A stretch of DNA of 64,000 nt from Selaginella moellendorffii (taxonomy: Eukaryota > Streptophyta > Lycopodiopsida > Selaginellales > Selaginellaceae), in contig NW_003314299.1 in the NCBI RefSeq assembly GCF_000143415.4, positions 718,980 to 782,979 of the forward strand, in the 5' to 3' direction. Made by a program: the position numbers and the translations under genes. Below are positions 1 to 15,067 of this stretch, in pieces. Position 1 is the first letter of the stretch. Every line of letters starts with the position of its first letter. The notes beneath the pieces were generated by a model. That model ran no database searches, had not been told where the DNA came from, and saw only the letters and a list, made by a program, of their open reading frames with translations.

Positions 1-474
1 CTAGGGGAATCTCTGGGGAGATGAAAACTATGATTCCTCCCCTTGCAAGTCATCCGGTCAATAGATTCTCCCGGACAAACAACCAGCAAGAAAACAAGCA
101 TGGACAAGATGCCCTAGGCCAACCATATGGGATGAAAGTTTATAAGCCTCCAAGGTGTGAAAGTGGTGCGAGCTAGCGAATCATTGAATAGAGCGGTTGA
201 ATCTCCCTAGATCCGGAGATCCCGGTGTGATAGGGTGTAAAGGGCTATGGCCGACATGGACATGGCAACCATGCCACTTCCTTGTAACTAAATATCAGCA
301 CACACGGCCAGAGCGCCCTCTTTACTTCTAACAGAACGCCGATGTAAACGTTCCAACCAATTCCTCTTGCCCTAAATTCCAGAATATCCGGGGGCATCAA
401 GAAATTTGAAAAATAGCGCGGGGGCGGGTGGTTTGAATTAGGGATATTCTGGAAATTAGGGCTTAAGTTAAGGT
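1..474. promoter_or_regulatory. Upstream region of the PI3K-like gene with a 21-base inverted repeat
   Basis: No gene is supported in this stretch. Bases 369-389 and 442-462 form an inverted repeat of 21 bases with one mismatch, separated by about 52 bases, and the right arm ends 12 bases before the start codon at 475. Each arm contains a GNATATNC octamer (382-389 and 442-449) and a CCCTAA/TTAGGG element. Bases 1-360 resemble degraded repeat DNA but I could not match them to a family. Confidence 0.5.
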
Positions 475-5082
<4,608 letters not shown>

Positions 5083-5867
5083 TTCCAGAACCAACACAAT
5101 GGAGGATCAGCCACAACGATGTGTTTCGTCACTGCAATTTCAGAAACACGGACCAAATCGAATCATCATCTCCTCCAAACTAAAAAAGAAATGGAAAAAC
5201 TAAAGAGAAAATCTCTGCTCAGGCAACGAGTGCGTTGTTCTCAGCGATGGATTGAATCCATCTCCATAGTCTAACATGTAAAATCAATGGCATCACAGCA
5301 GAGAGAAGGCGCCGGAAGAAGGCGGCGCCCAAGAAACCCTAGAACCTAAAACCCTATGTAAACCCTAGCCGGAAGTCCCAGGTTTAAAGCCCATTGGCGT
5401 TACGTCGACGTCTGTAACAGTAAGTCCGGCGTATATTCCGGGAAGGAATATACCCTAGGCGATGCGGCATTTAACGTGTAGGCTTGTCTCTATCTCTGCT
5501 GTGATCAGCGTTCTCTCTTGTAGGGAAGGCGGAAAAGCCAGCTACTGGTCACAGGGGCGGATCCAAGGCGCTCGGGCTTGTCCCCATTGCCGCTGCCACG
5601 GGCGCTTCCTCCAAATCCCCAGCTGGAGCTCGAGATCTTGTAAGAAATCTCTCCTCCTCTCCGCCTCTTCTTGCAATCTCTCTCTCGCTCGCTCGCGGAT
5701 TCGATCGAAATATCTCTGCCACGCGCTTCTTGATTGATGCCTCGCTCTAGGTTAGATTGAGAGGAGCTCCCGCGCCTGGATCTCTCCTTAGGTCGCGCAA
5801 TAGTGGAATTTCGGCCCTAGCTTGGAATGCGGGTTGATAATCTCTCGATTTTCCATTGCAGGCGCCA
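5083..5867 (+). promoter_or_regulatory. 3' end of the PI3K-like gene and promoter/5' leader of the UDP-xylose transporter
   Basis: No coding exon is seen. Around 5330-5370 there are three telo-box-like AAACCCTA elements. At 5431-5453 lies a perfect palindrome with arms GTATATTCC and GGAATATAC around GGGAA, giving two GNATATNC octamers. An intron 3' splice site (ttgcag) at about 5861, just before the start codon at 5868, indicates a 5' leader intron. Confidence 0.5.
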
Positions 5868-7349
5868 ATGAGCGAGAAGGAGGAGGAGATGAGAGACAAA
5901 CAGGGTCCGCAGATCGGCACGGTGGGAGCGCTCGGCCTCTCGGTGATATCATCCGTGGCCATTGTAATTTGCAACAAGGCGCTCATCACTACGCTGGGAT
6001 TTAACTTTGGTAAGTGCATTGCTCTTTTGTTCTTGGATTTCTCTTTGTGTTCTTTCTTTCCTCTGTGTGTTCTAATCTTTCTCGTACAATCTGGGTGGTA
6101 TCACAGCGACCACGCTAACTGGCTGGCATTTGCTCGTCACGTACTGCTCCCTCCACGTCGCTCGCTGGCTGAAGCTCTTCGAGCACAAGCCGTTCGATGC
6201 GAGAACTGTGATGGGATTCGGCGTTCTAAACGGCATCTCGATTGGCCTCCTCAATCTCACGCTTGGCTTCAACTCGGTTGGATTCTACCAGGCAAGAATA
6301 ATTTCCTTTGTGCCACCTTATTCGTGAAGTCCAAGGAACGCGTTTTTTAGCTCTTTTGTTGTGCAGATGACCAAACTCGCGATCATTCCTTGCACAGTGC
6401 TTTTGGAGACGGTGTTCTTACGGAAAGTTTTCAGGTAACTGTGGTTGCCTTTGTCTCGTCGGTGGCTTATGATGGTTTACTTGTTGCAGTAAAAGCATTC
6501 AGCTTGCCTTGCTGCTACTTCTCGTTGGTGTGGGAATTGCCACCATAACAGATCTCCAGCTTAACGCTCTTGGTTCTGTTTTATCCGTCTTCGCGATTGT
6601 CACGACTTGTGTTGCGCAGATCGTATCCTTTTGATTCACCTGAGTTTGTGCGTTTTCCAGGGGATCTCCTTAACGTTCTTGTTTGCGTCAGATGACCAAC
6701 ACTATTCAGAAAAAGTTCAAAGTTTCGTCCACGCAGCTACTATACCAATCTTGCCCTTACCAAGCTACAACGTTGATACTTACTGGTCCTTTCTTGGATG
6801 GCCTTCTTACTGGGGAAAATGTGTTCGCTTTCTACTACACCTACAAAGTTCTGGTAAGCACATGCTTTTTATCCGCCTATGAAACGCCTTTTTTTTTCTT
6901 TGCCTTTACAGCTATTCATCATCCTTTCTTGCTTGATTTCCGTTTCTGTGAACTTCAGCACATTCCTTGTTATAGGGAAGACGTCGCCGGTGACTTACCA
7001 AGTCTTAGGCCACCTTAAGACGTGTCTCGTTTTGGCCTTCGGGTACATTCTGCTGCAAAATCCTTTCAGCTGGAAAAACATTTTTGGTATTGCGGTGGCG
7101 GTGGTGGGAATGGGTGTCTACTCCTACGTTAGCGTTCTAGAAAACCAGCTAAAGCAAAACGAAATTGCGACAACTCTTCCTCAGGTATATGCAGAAGCTG
7201 GTTTGTTCAGAGGCTTGATATTGTCTCTACAGGTGATGAAGCAGGAGCAGGATCCTTTGCTGCACGAGAATGGAAATGGAACAGCACAAAAGGATGTCGA
7301 GGAACCTGTGACAACGTGGATCAAATCTGACTCAGGAAAAGATTTTTGA
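5868..7349 (+). CDS. UXT: UDP-xylose transporter (UXT1-3 type, Golgi nucleotide-sugar transporter)
   Basis: The spliced product, about 345 residues, matches plant UXT proteins almost throughout: SSVAIVICNKALITTLGF near the N terminus, then LNGISIGLLNLTLGFNSVG, FYQMTKLAIIPCTVLLE, VGVGIATITDLQLN, MTNTIQKKFKVSSTQLLYQS and VNFSTFLVIGKTSPVTYQVL. About ten hydrophobic segments are present, as expected for the KT/NST family. UXT proteins carry UDP-xylose from the cytosol into the Golgi lumen for xylan and xyloglucan synthesis. The start at 5868 follows a leader-intron acceptor and gives the usual short charged N terminus. The C-terminal tail is acidic with a polar cluster. At least seven short introns are visible. 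A related UDP-rhamnose/galactose transporter is the main alternative, but the wording fits UXT best. Confidence 0.9.
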
Positions 7350-7736
7350 GGCTCTCATCGTTGCTCTATAATTGTAGATAAGGTGTGTGCTTCTTTCTTT
7401 GTCCTGTCATCTCTTAATGGGCGGTTCACACTGCACAGGTGGCGATGCTAGCTTTACAGCCAGTGCACGTAAATACATTGCATGGCTCGATAACAAGCTT
7501 TTGTGCTTCTGCGAAGAAGAATGCAAGATTTTTTGTAGAATTTGAAAGGTCTTCTTTTGCTAATGGCGACTTTAGCGTTACAGGGTGTAGTGACTTTTCT
7601 TGCGTTTGCTGGTACCGCCTATATTTTATCAAGTATATGATCGTGTTATGCTTATTGGCACTTGCGTGATTTGCTACAGAATCACGATCAAAATGAATGA
7701 GACAGGTATCCTCCTTTCCAATTGAATTTAGGACAC
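7350..7736. other. 3' flanks of the convergent UXT and MYB genes
   Basis: Short region between two convergent stop codons. Small open frames occur on both strands but none has domain content or splice support. Most likely the two overlapping 3' untranslated regions. Confidence 0.5.
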
Positions 7737-9208
7737 TCACCGTGTGTTACTCTCTTTGCCAGGCCAGAGACTCATGTCGGTCTTTGGGATTGGATTATAT
7801 GGATGGTGCTCCCAGTATTCTTGAGGGGCACTTGCCTGTGCATGATGGTCTCCAACGAGCATGGCTGGATCCATGTCCTCCATTTGACGAACAACGTCCA
7901 CGTCCCATATGCCGTGATCAACATTGGAGGGAGGATTGACAAAGGCATAACTAAAACCTTCCTGGTTTCTATGAACGTTATCGGACTCCGAGAACAGAAC
8001 TTCCTGTTCGGTCTTTACTCCGTTGCCTTCCCAGTCCACATTCACCGGGTTATACTCAAAAGGAATGCTGAGGAACTCGCTGTTGGGACGTGGGAAATAG
8101 CTGCTGCTGATGACAACAGAGTCCGTGCAAGACGAGCTCATTGTTGCTGAGTTGAAGGAACTCTGCAAGCCCCGCGTCTGGTCCCAGTAGTTTGCGAAGT
8201 TGAAACCACCTGGACCGGCAGTTCTAGCGACGGAAGCCGCCACACCGTGCTGGTTATCGGTGTGGTCCTGGACTGTGGAGGAACTATTATGAGAAAACAT
8301 ACTCGCCGGGGATGCAGGGGGTCCTCTTGCGGATGATGTTCCAACGTCAGCATCGAGAGAGCCGTGTTCGTGGTCATCTGTGAGCAGCTTGTGGAACGAG
8401 ACTTTACCTCTTTGGCTGGGCCTTCCGCGTGGTGGCCGATGATGGTGGTCACTGGACGAAGACGAGGATCCTGCATTGGTGCTCTTGCTCCGCTGACAGG
8501 AACAAGAGCCTCTTCCTTGCATGGCCTCCTGTTCCACTTCTTCCAGAGGCCTGTGCGTGTGAGGATCGATCCCCATGCTACGGAGCTTCTTTTTGAGGTG
8601 AGTGTTCCAGTAATTCTTTATTTCGTTGTCCGTGCGTCCTGCTAACCGGCCCGCGATCAGTGACCATCTGCAGATAATATGAAACCATGGATCAGGATTT
8701 AGAAATTCAGACTTTTGGACAAAGCATCTTAGCATGTGGTACAAAATTGATGCATTTTTCGGAGAGACTAACTCGAATTTGTTTCAGAATGAGAGAGATC
8801 AAGGAAAAGACATGATAATTCAGTCCAGTGCAAGCCAGCAGAAACTCAAGCAGCTCTCCATTTTTACCTGTTACCAAGCAGCGAATGCAACTTAATGATG
8901 AGCTCGTCCTCCTCCTCGGTGATGTTTCCTCGTTTGAGATCAGGCCGGAGGTAATTGATCCACCTCAGCCTGCAACTTTTACCACACCGTCTCAGTCCTG
9001 TGCAACAAAAAAAAAAAAAACAATCATGAGCGTAAGGTATGTAAGTGAATTCATCAAAATTGACTGGCTTAATACCTGCTTGTTTCGGCAATGTACGCCA
9101 GGATCCTTCGCCGTGTGCGGTAATATACTTGATCAGGAGAGCATCCTCCTCTCTCGTCCAGGGGCCCCTGTTGAGTCCCACTTTTTCGCAACATGGAGCC
9201 CGCCCCAT
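7737..9208 (-). CDS. R2R3-MYB transcription factor
   Basis: Three exons (9208-9076, 8997-8868, 8667-7737) join in frame to 397 residues. The start gives the canonical [18 protein letters not shown] terminus. The R2 and R3 repeats occupy about residues 14-115, with regularly spaced tryptophans and the conserved [18 protein letters not shown] helix. Both introns sit at the classic R2R3-MYB positions. The R3 repeat contains the bHLH-interaction motif [DE]Lx2[RK]x3Lx6Lx3R ([20 protein letters not shown]), so partnership with a bHLH/WD40 complex is possible. [11 protein letters not shown] motif follows the DNA-binding domain. The long C-terminal region is rich in Ser, Gly and acidic residues, as in activation domains. 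The exact subgroup and target pathway cannot be fixed from sequence alone. Confidence 0.93.
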
Positions 9209-11051
9209 CCTCGTCCTTGTCTGCAAAAACAATCCCCATGGAGGCGGCCATCCTTTGATATCAGTACCACGAGTATGTTATAAAGAGGAGGAGAATTCTC
9301 TGCCGGGACAGAGAGCACAACTGCGAGTCCGCGCTCATACTTACATGACTCCGAGTCCGCGAGAGCGTGGAATTTAAGTAAGCCTTTGCGAAAGTGACTG
9401 TGAGAGACTTGGTGTGAACTTTGCTTACTCGTTGCTTATTGCTTCAGCAGGATTACCGGAGGAGGAGGAGGAGAGTGTGCCTGCACGGATTTGCAAGAGT
9501 CAATAGTGGCGCAGCGAATGCATTTGAAATGGGAGACACAAGCGTGGAGTTTCTAAGCTGAAGGATCCTGACAGTGGGAGAGACTAGAAGCGAAAGACCA
9601 GGCGACTAAACTCACGAGAATTCCTCTTCGTCAAGAGGTGCGTAAGAGATGTTGGACTAAAATGGATTCTCGTTTGCTTGGTTAAGCACAGTTCTAGTAG
9701 CTCCCTGGCCAGCGCCCTCGACTTTAAAAGTTGCTCGTGAACTTTCCAAGAGATGAACATGCAAGCGGGGGCATCAACGTCGCCGACAGCGAAATCTATC
9801 GCATCAAAGGTGTTTTTATTTTTCCTTCTTTTCTTCCTTTTTGTGTCAGGAAGAAAAAATGGATCCGGGGCGCGCTAATAGGCAGCCACTAAGCCGGATT
9901 AGACACGGAGAAGAGAGAAAAGGTGGCAGGCAGTGGCACGAAACGCAATCGCAATCCAGCACAAAACACAACATAGTCAAGAAAGATGACGCACCCGACT
10001 GGCGGGATAGCGATACCGCGCCCGTTGGATCCGGGCACCAGAACGGACGGCCCACAATCGAAGTTGGCCCGCCAGCCGTCCGATCGCGGATCTCGCAACG
10101 GTGAATGCCTAGAGATTATATCTCTTTTTTGGCGTGGAAAGGGGGGCTCTTTTGTCAATGCAGCTTGGATCCTCACAGCTTTCACTTGCAGCACGGAGTG
10201 AAAGAGAAAGAGAAAGAGAGAGAGAGAGAGAGCGCTTTCGAGAAAGAATGGGTGCTCTGATCGGCCCAGCAACCAGAGCACACACCCATCCCTCGCGAAG
10301 GAATCATTTTCTGGAAGAAATTTTTGGATCAGCGTGTCAGATCCAGTGTCACACGGCCTTGAATTTTATGCTCACGATTCTCCCGTACGCTCACCCCATT
10401 GCTCCCGTACTGAGAGTGTTCTCTTCTCCGTACGGACGGAGGCAAATGTACGTACCGTACCGTGCCCTCCGCTGATCAGATCGTTGTATACATTCATTCT
10501 TTCCTGGTCTTGCGAATCATAGAATCGGTTTACTTTTTTCCTTCAATTTTTTTTTTCCTTTTTTTTTTCAATTATCTCATGGCCGGGAATCCCTTCGCAT
10601 ACGGCTGCTTTCGCACGAGAAAGCGACCCAAGATTATTTGCTTGAAAAAACGCCCCCCAGATGAGATAATTACCGAGCATCCTGCAGCGCTGCCGCCAAT
10701 GATCGAGCAAAGTCTTACGTAAACACCACCTCTTTTCCCTTCTCCTTCGCAGTCCCATTCCTCCACCAAACGCCCCCAATGCTCTCCCCCTGTCAATCCA
10801 TAGACAGACACCACCTGTTTCCTCGCTAATCGCCGACGCTGACGCGAAAACCCTGCCGCTTTTCTCCACGTTACAAAAGGAAGAAAAGAAAAAAAAGACA
10901 CTTCCATCCATACCTCCGTATCAAATTCGTGGATTTCAATCGGACACTGGTCCAGCCGAGCTGAAGCTATCAGAATTGACCGCTGGGAAAAAAACCACCA
11001 AATTCTTATCCCCTGGCCCTGCTCCAAGCTCCCAAAACAAAAAAAAAACAC
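9209..11051. other. Intergenic region: MYB promoter and HEN1 3' side
   Basis: About 1.8 kb without a supported gene. Open frames of up to about 160 codons exist on both strands but show biased, low-complexity composition and no recognisable domain. A GA microsatellite lies at about 10201-10232 and T-rich runs at about 10535-10570. The part next to 11051 is probably the HEN1 3' untranslated region, and the part next to 9209 the MYB promoter and leader. Confidence 0.45.
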
Positions 11052-14000
11052 TCACACCTTCGATGACCATCTCCAAAGAGTGGAGTACTCGCCCGTTTTC
11101 GGCTGCTCCGAATCACGGACTCCCATTCCCGTTCCCGTCCTAGTAAAGATTGCCATCTGCGAAGCGAAACCTGGTTCTTGGCCGGGCGTCCCACCGACAC
11201 CGGAGAACTCTACCGAGTAGCCGTATGTACAAGCTAAGTCCGAGGCCCAGTCGCTAAACTCCGCCCTTGTCCACTCAAACCTGTGGTCGTCGTTTCTAAG
11301 CCGGACAGTTTCGTCACCCTCTGCCTTCTTTGCGTCTAGAGTTTCCTCTAAGCCTTCGCTCTTCTCCTTTCTAGTTACTATACCGTGGAGGATTGGATTG
11401 TACTCGATGTTTGGAGTCGACACCAGCAGTACCTTCGGTTGCATTATCCCAAGGATGCTCTTCCCGAACCTTGATAACGGTTCCGGATCCATATGCTCGA
11501 CCACCTAGAAAATAACCAGCAGAAAGAAAAACTGTGTATAATGAAACACTTGCATTACCTCTAGGCAAGTTGCAACGTCAAAGTTATGGAGCCGGTGATC
11601 TGGCTCCACAATCGAGCCTTCATACAACGTCACGCTCTCCAGGGCACCACGGAGTTTCGCTAGCTTTCCTTGTAGTGACTACAAAAGCACCAAAGTTAGA
11701 TTGGAAAAACCAAAACGTAATACGTTTGGTACCTTCGATGCTCTTGTGAGGCTTCTCAAGGAGATATCCACACCGACTATATGCTGCAGGCTGTTTGGCT
11801 GTTCTACTATAGCTTCCAAAAAGCTCCCTGATCCACACCCAAAGTCGATCTAAACAAACCACACTAAGCATTCATCATTAGCAAAATAGAGATGGCTTAC
11901 CAAGGATAAAGCTTGCGACCGTTGGAAAAGCTCAAGCGCAAAATCGATGCGCTGTCTCGAAAGCGGCGGTGAAAACACGGCGGACTCCATCCTGGCTTCG
12001 GCAGCCTCCACATATTTTAGCAACGAGACGGTGTACTCCAGAGACAAGCTCCCTGAAAAAGAAACAAAAAATAAAAAAGTAAAAAACATTCGTATCACTA
12101 AAAAATTCAGGGAGCCAAAATTGTCAAAGTACCTGGAAGAACATCGTGGAAAAGAGCTGCGTCGACCTTCTCAGTAGCCAGCAGCAAATCGACGGACGGC
12201 AAAGGCGTAGAGAAGCGAGCACTCTGACCAACACACATGCCAGTAACACATGTGTCGAGAAGGCCAAGCACAGCCCCACTGCCCAGTTCGAACTCAATGT
12301 CACTTTGCTTCTCTACATTTATAGCAACAGCCCCGACACATAATCTGGCACTGTACTCCACATGAACCATGGAGCCGATAGGTGGCCTGTCGCAAGTCTT
12401 CTCTTCTCCTTCCGTAACCTCAAAGAGAGCCTGCCTGCTTGTTTCATCCTCACCGGAGCTTTGGTTCGAGCTACTCATGAGATGAGCGAGTGAAGTGTCG
12501 AAGTAGAGCAATGCTTGCAAACAGGCGCTCTGTATTGCGTCGTTGCGGTTCCTGTATGACCTCTCGGACTCGAATTCCCGCGGTGCACCACACACGAGCA
12601 TTCTCAGCTTGCACAGAAACGGTCCTTGCGCAGCGTTTACGTTGCCATTGTTCTCGGCTTGATCTGTCTGGTCCGAAGTATCAGCTGTGCAACCGTGATC
12701 TTCATATCCGGCGCATGAGTCGTTTGAGTCTCCTTTGACGGGGTAAGAGCAGAACGTCGGAGCCAGAAGGTGAGACTGGTGGCAGAACTCGTTTAGCAGA
12801 GACCGTGGCGTCGAGCCTCTCCACCTCGATTTTGATGTGAAAGTCGGTGGAAGTTCAGCCGTCAAAAGAGCCCCTCTCGAAAGCTTGTAGCTTCCAGATG
12901 GAGATTTTCCAAGAGCTAGCCTGGTGAAAGTGTTAGTTCACTAAATAAGTTTGACTTTCAGAATGTACCTGTAGTAGCACCCCAACGACACGTCGTCGTA
13001 GCAAAGGCGACCTTCGGACTTCCAGGTAGAGCCGACAGCAGCGAGAATAGCATTACCATACACAGAATGGCTAGTAAGCGTACTTGCCCGCATATTTACT
13101 CCTGAACTCTTATCATCTCTTTCAGCAAGGCGCCAAAACAAACGAGTCCCAGAGGGAGCCTTGGTAATAGATCTGAAAAACACAAAGTCAGACCGAATAA
13201 GGAAACACGTAAGAAAACTTCTATACCTCGAGATTAGTACGCGAGCACCATCGTCGATGCCGAGCTGACGTGCTAGAACATCCATGTAGTAGTCACTCGG
13301 ATCGATATTTATCCGTATAGCAGAAACCGTCCGGTCGAGAGCAAATGGTATGTAGACCGCATCAAAGTGAATTTTCTCGGAGGCAACTGAAGCTTCTGTT
13401 GTCTGTTCCAGCAGTCCACTCTTAACGTGTGCTGGAAATGGCTCCACTCTGCTGATCCACATGTTAGCATCACAGGCCAAGACTGACGACCCCTTAGCTG
13501 CCTTATAAACAAGCTCTAGTGCGCGGGCTGGATTGCCATCCGAGATGTTATCGAGAGCCTTGCACATACTGATGATTTTCGTATCCAGGGATGCGAGAAC
13601 AGTGGCTGGCACGGGTGCATGACTCTTGCCCCTACGGACAATGGCTGCTCTAAAGTGCTCCATCAAAGGCTTGTAGTTCAACACACACTGCACTAACACT
13701 ACAACAGCATAAACCCGGATGCCTCTAAAACGCGTAGCGTAGTTTGAAACAGGAGGAAGGACTCACCTCGTTGGAGAAAGCCGTTTCAATCCGAAGCTTC
13801 AGTTCGATCCAGACTTCCTCCGACGACTTCATGGTGCTGAAAGCAGCAGCCACGCTTTCGAAAGGCGTACCAATCTACAAAAACGAAAGCCAAGTCTTTA
13901 GAAAAATGAAACAAAGATACAAAGAGAAACGAGAAAACAAAAGAATGTTACCTCATGCAAGGCCTTTCGTGCTGCGTCCTGCTCTGCATCTTTCTTTCGC

Positions 14001-14179
14001 CTACAAGGCTCCGAGACGACGACTGTTCCATTTGGAAGCTCCACTTTGCAGTAGAATGTGGATCCAGACTGTAGCTTCGGCGTTGGACAACCAGGAGGCC
14101 TCCCAGATAACGTAAAATACCGCGGTTGCCCATCGGAGGCACTATAGAGCTGATTAAGTCGGGCCTTCGGCGTGGTCAT
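11052..14179 (-). CDS. HEN1: HEN1 small RNA 2'-O-methyltransferase
   Basis: Multi-exon gene. The N terminus (exon 14179-13952) is a double-stranded RNA-binding domain beginning MTTPKARLNQLYSASDG, with the C-terminal KKDAEQDAARKAL helix. Middle exons encode the long plant HEN1 linker, then an FKBP-like domain (about 12390-12130, VGSMVHVEYSARLCVG). The C-terminal methyltransferase has the SAM-binding IDFGCGSGSFLEAI (about 11850), the Mg2+-site motif CLEVVEHM (about 11495) and the ending FSGVGG..PGFASQMAIF. HEN1 methylates the 2'-OH of the 3'-terminal nucleotide of miRNA and siRNA duplexes in the nucleus, protecting them from uridylation and decay. The start at 14179 matches the Arabidopsis N terminus. 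A 5' leader intron with an A-rich stretch (about 14200-14355) lies upstream. Confidence 0.93.
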
Positions 14180-15067
14180 GGCTGTAGTGAAGCCACCTAA
14201 ACTTATAACACAAACAAAAAAGTTAGCAACTTTGATCGTAGCGAAGGGAGAAAAATCTTAAGATGAGAACATGAGAAACAAGAACAAGCAATCAAAACAA
14301 GTTTTTAAAAAAACGAAAAAACGAAAAAACAAAACAAAAAAATAAAAAAAAACGCTTACTGCAAGAGAATCAGCTAGAGACCAAATATATGCAAAAATGT
14401 GGCAGATTTACTACGCTAGAGCGCTCGATCTAGATCAAAACAATCGCACAAGAGCTTGAGAGAAGACAATGAAGGAAACAAACCCTATGCAACAGCACTG
14501 GCGGGGAGAATCGAGCTAAATAAATACACAAACGCGCAGGGAAATCGAGAGACGCGCCACTCAGCCTTACCAATTCCCGCCAGGTGCTGGCGCTTTGCTT
14601 CAGCTCCAATCCAGCGCCATTCACGAAACGCTCCAATTCAGCTTTAACAGGCGTAAAGAGCGGAAGAACCCTAGAAGACCGTACGAATCCAGCGCGTGGT
14701 TGTACGGCGACTACGTGGCGCCCCGCCATTGCTCGGAGTTTAAAACGTCTCGTCTCGCATCAAGGTGATGACCCATCACTTTCGCTTCCACCAAACGGCC
14801 CAACCACCGTACGTGGATTAGCTAGCGGAAGATCGACGGCCCAGATTAAATCGCTAGTCGAGGAGTGAGAGAGGGCTAGGGTTCTTCAGGGGAACGAAGC
14901 GCTCGCACCGCTAGGTACGTGGAATCCAGCTGCCAGCTCGACTAGATCGAGCAAAATCTCAGGCCAGATTGGAGCGCCAGCAAGAAATTTCTTCCAGATC
15001 GAAGCGCTCGACGGCAAGACCGAAGAGCCAGCGGGAAATTCCTGGAATGGACTAGAATCTAGCCGGG
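14180..15067. promoter_or_regulatory. Divergent promoter of HEN1 and STELLO
   Basis: Holds the HEN1 5' leader (with an intron of about 14196-14355) and the STELLO 5' region on the other strand. A minus-strand open frame at 14430-14729 of 99 codons starts with ATG but lies in the leader and does not join the HEN1 frame convincingly. A CTAGGGTT telo-box-like element occurs at about 14876. Confidence 0.45.

Noticed and set aside
9841-10722. Plus-strand frames in the MYB-HEN1 spacer as small genes
   Set aside because: Low-complexity and Arg/Ser/Phe-biased peptides, no domains, overlap with microsatellite and T-runs, no consistent splicing.
14430-14729. Minus-strand 99-codon frame upstream of HEN1 as an extended HEN1 N terminus or separate gene
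   Set aside because: It does not join the HEN1 frame with good splice sites, the known HEN1 N terminus already begins at 14179, and composition is that of a leader.
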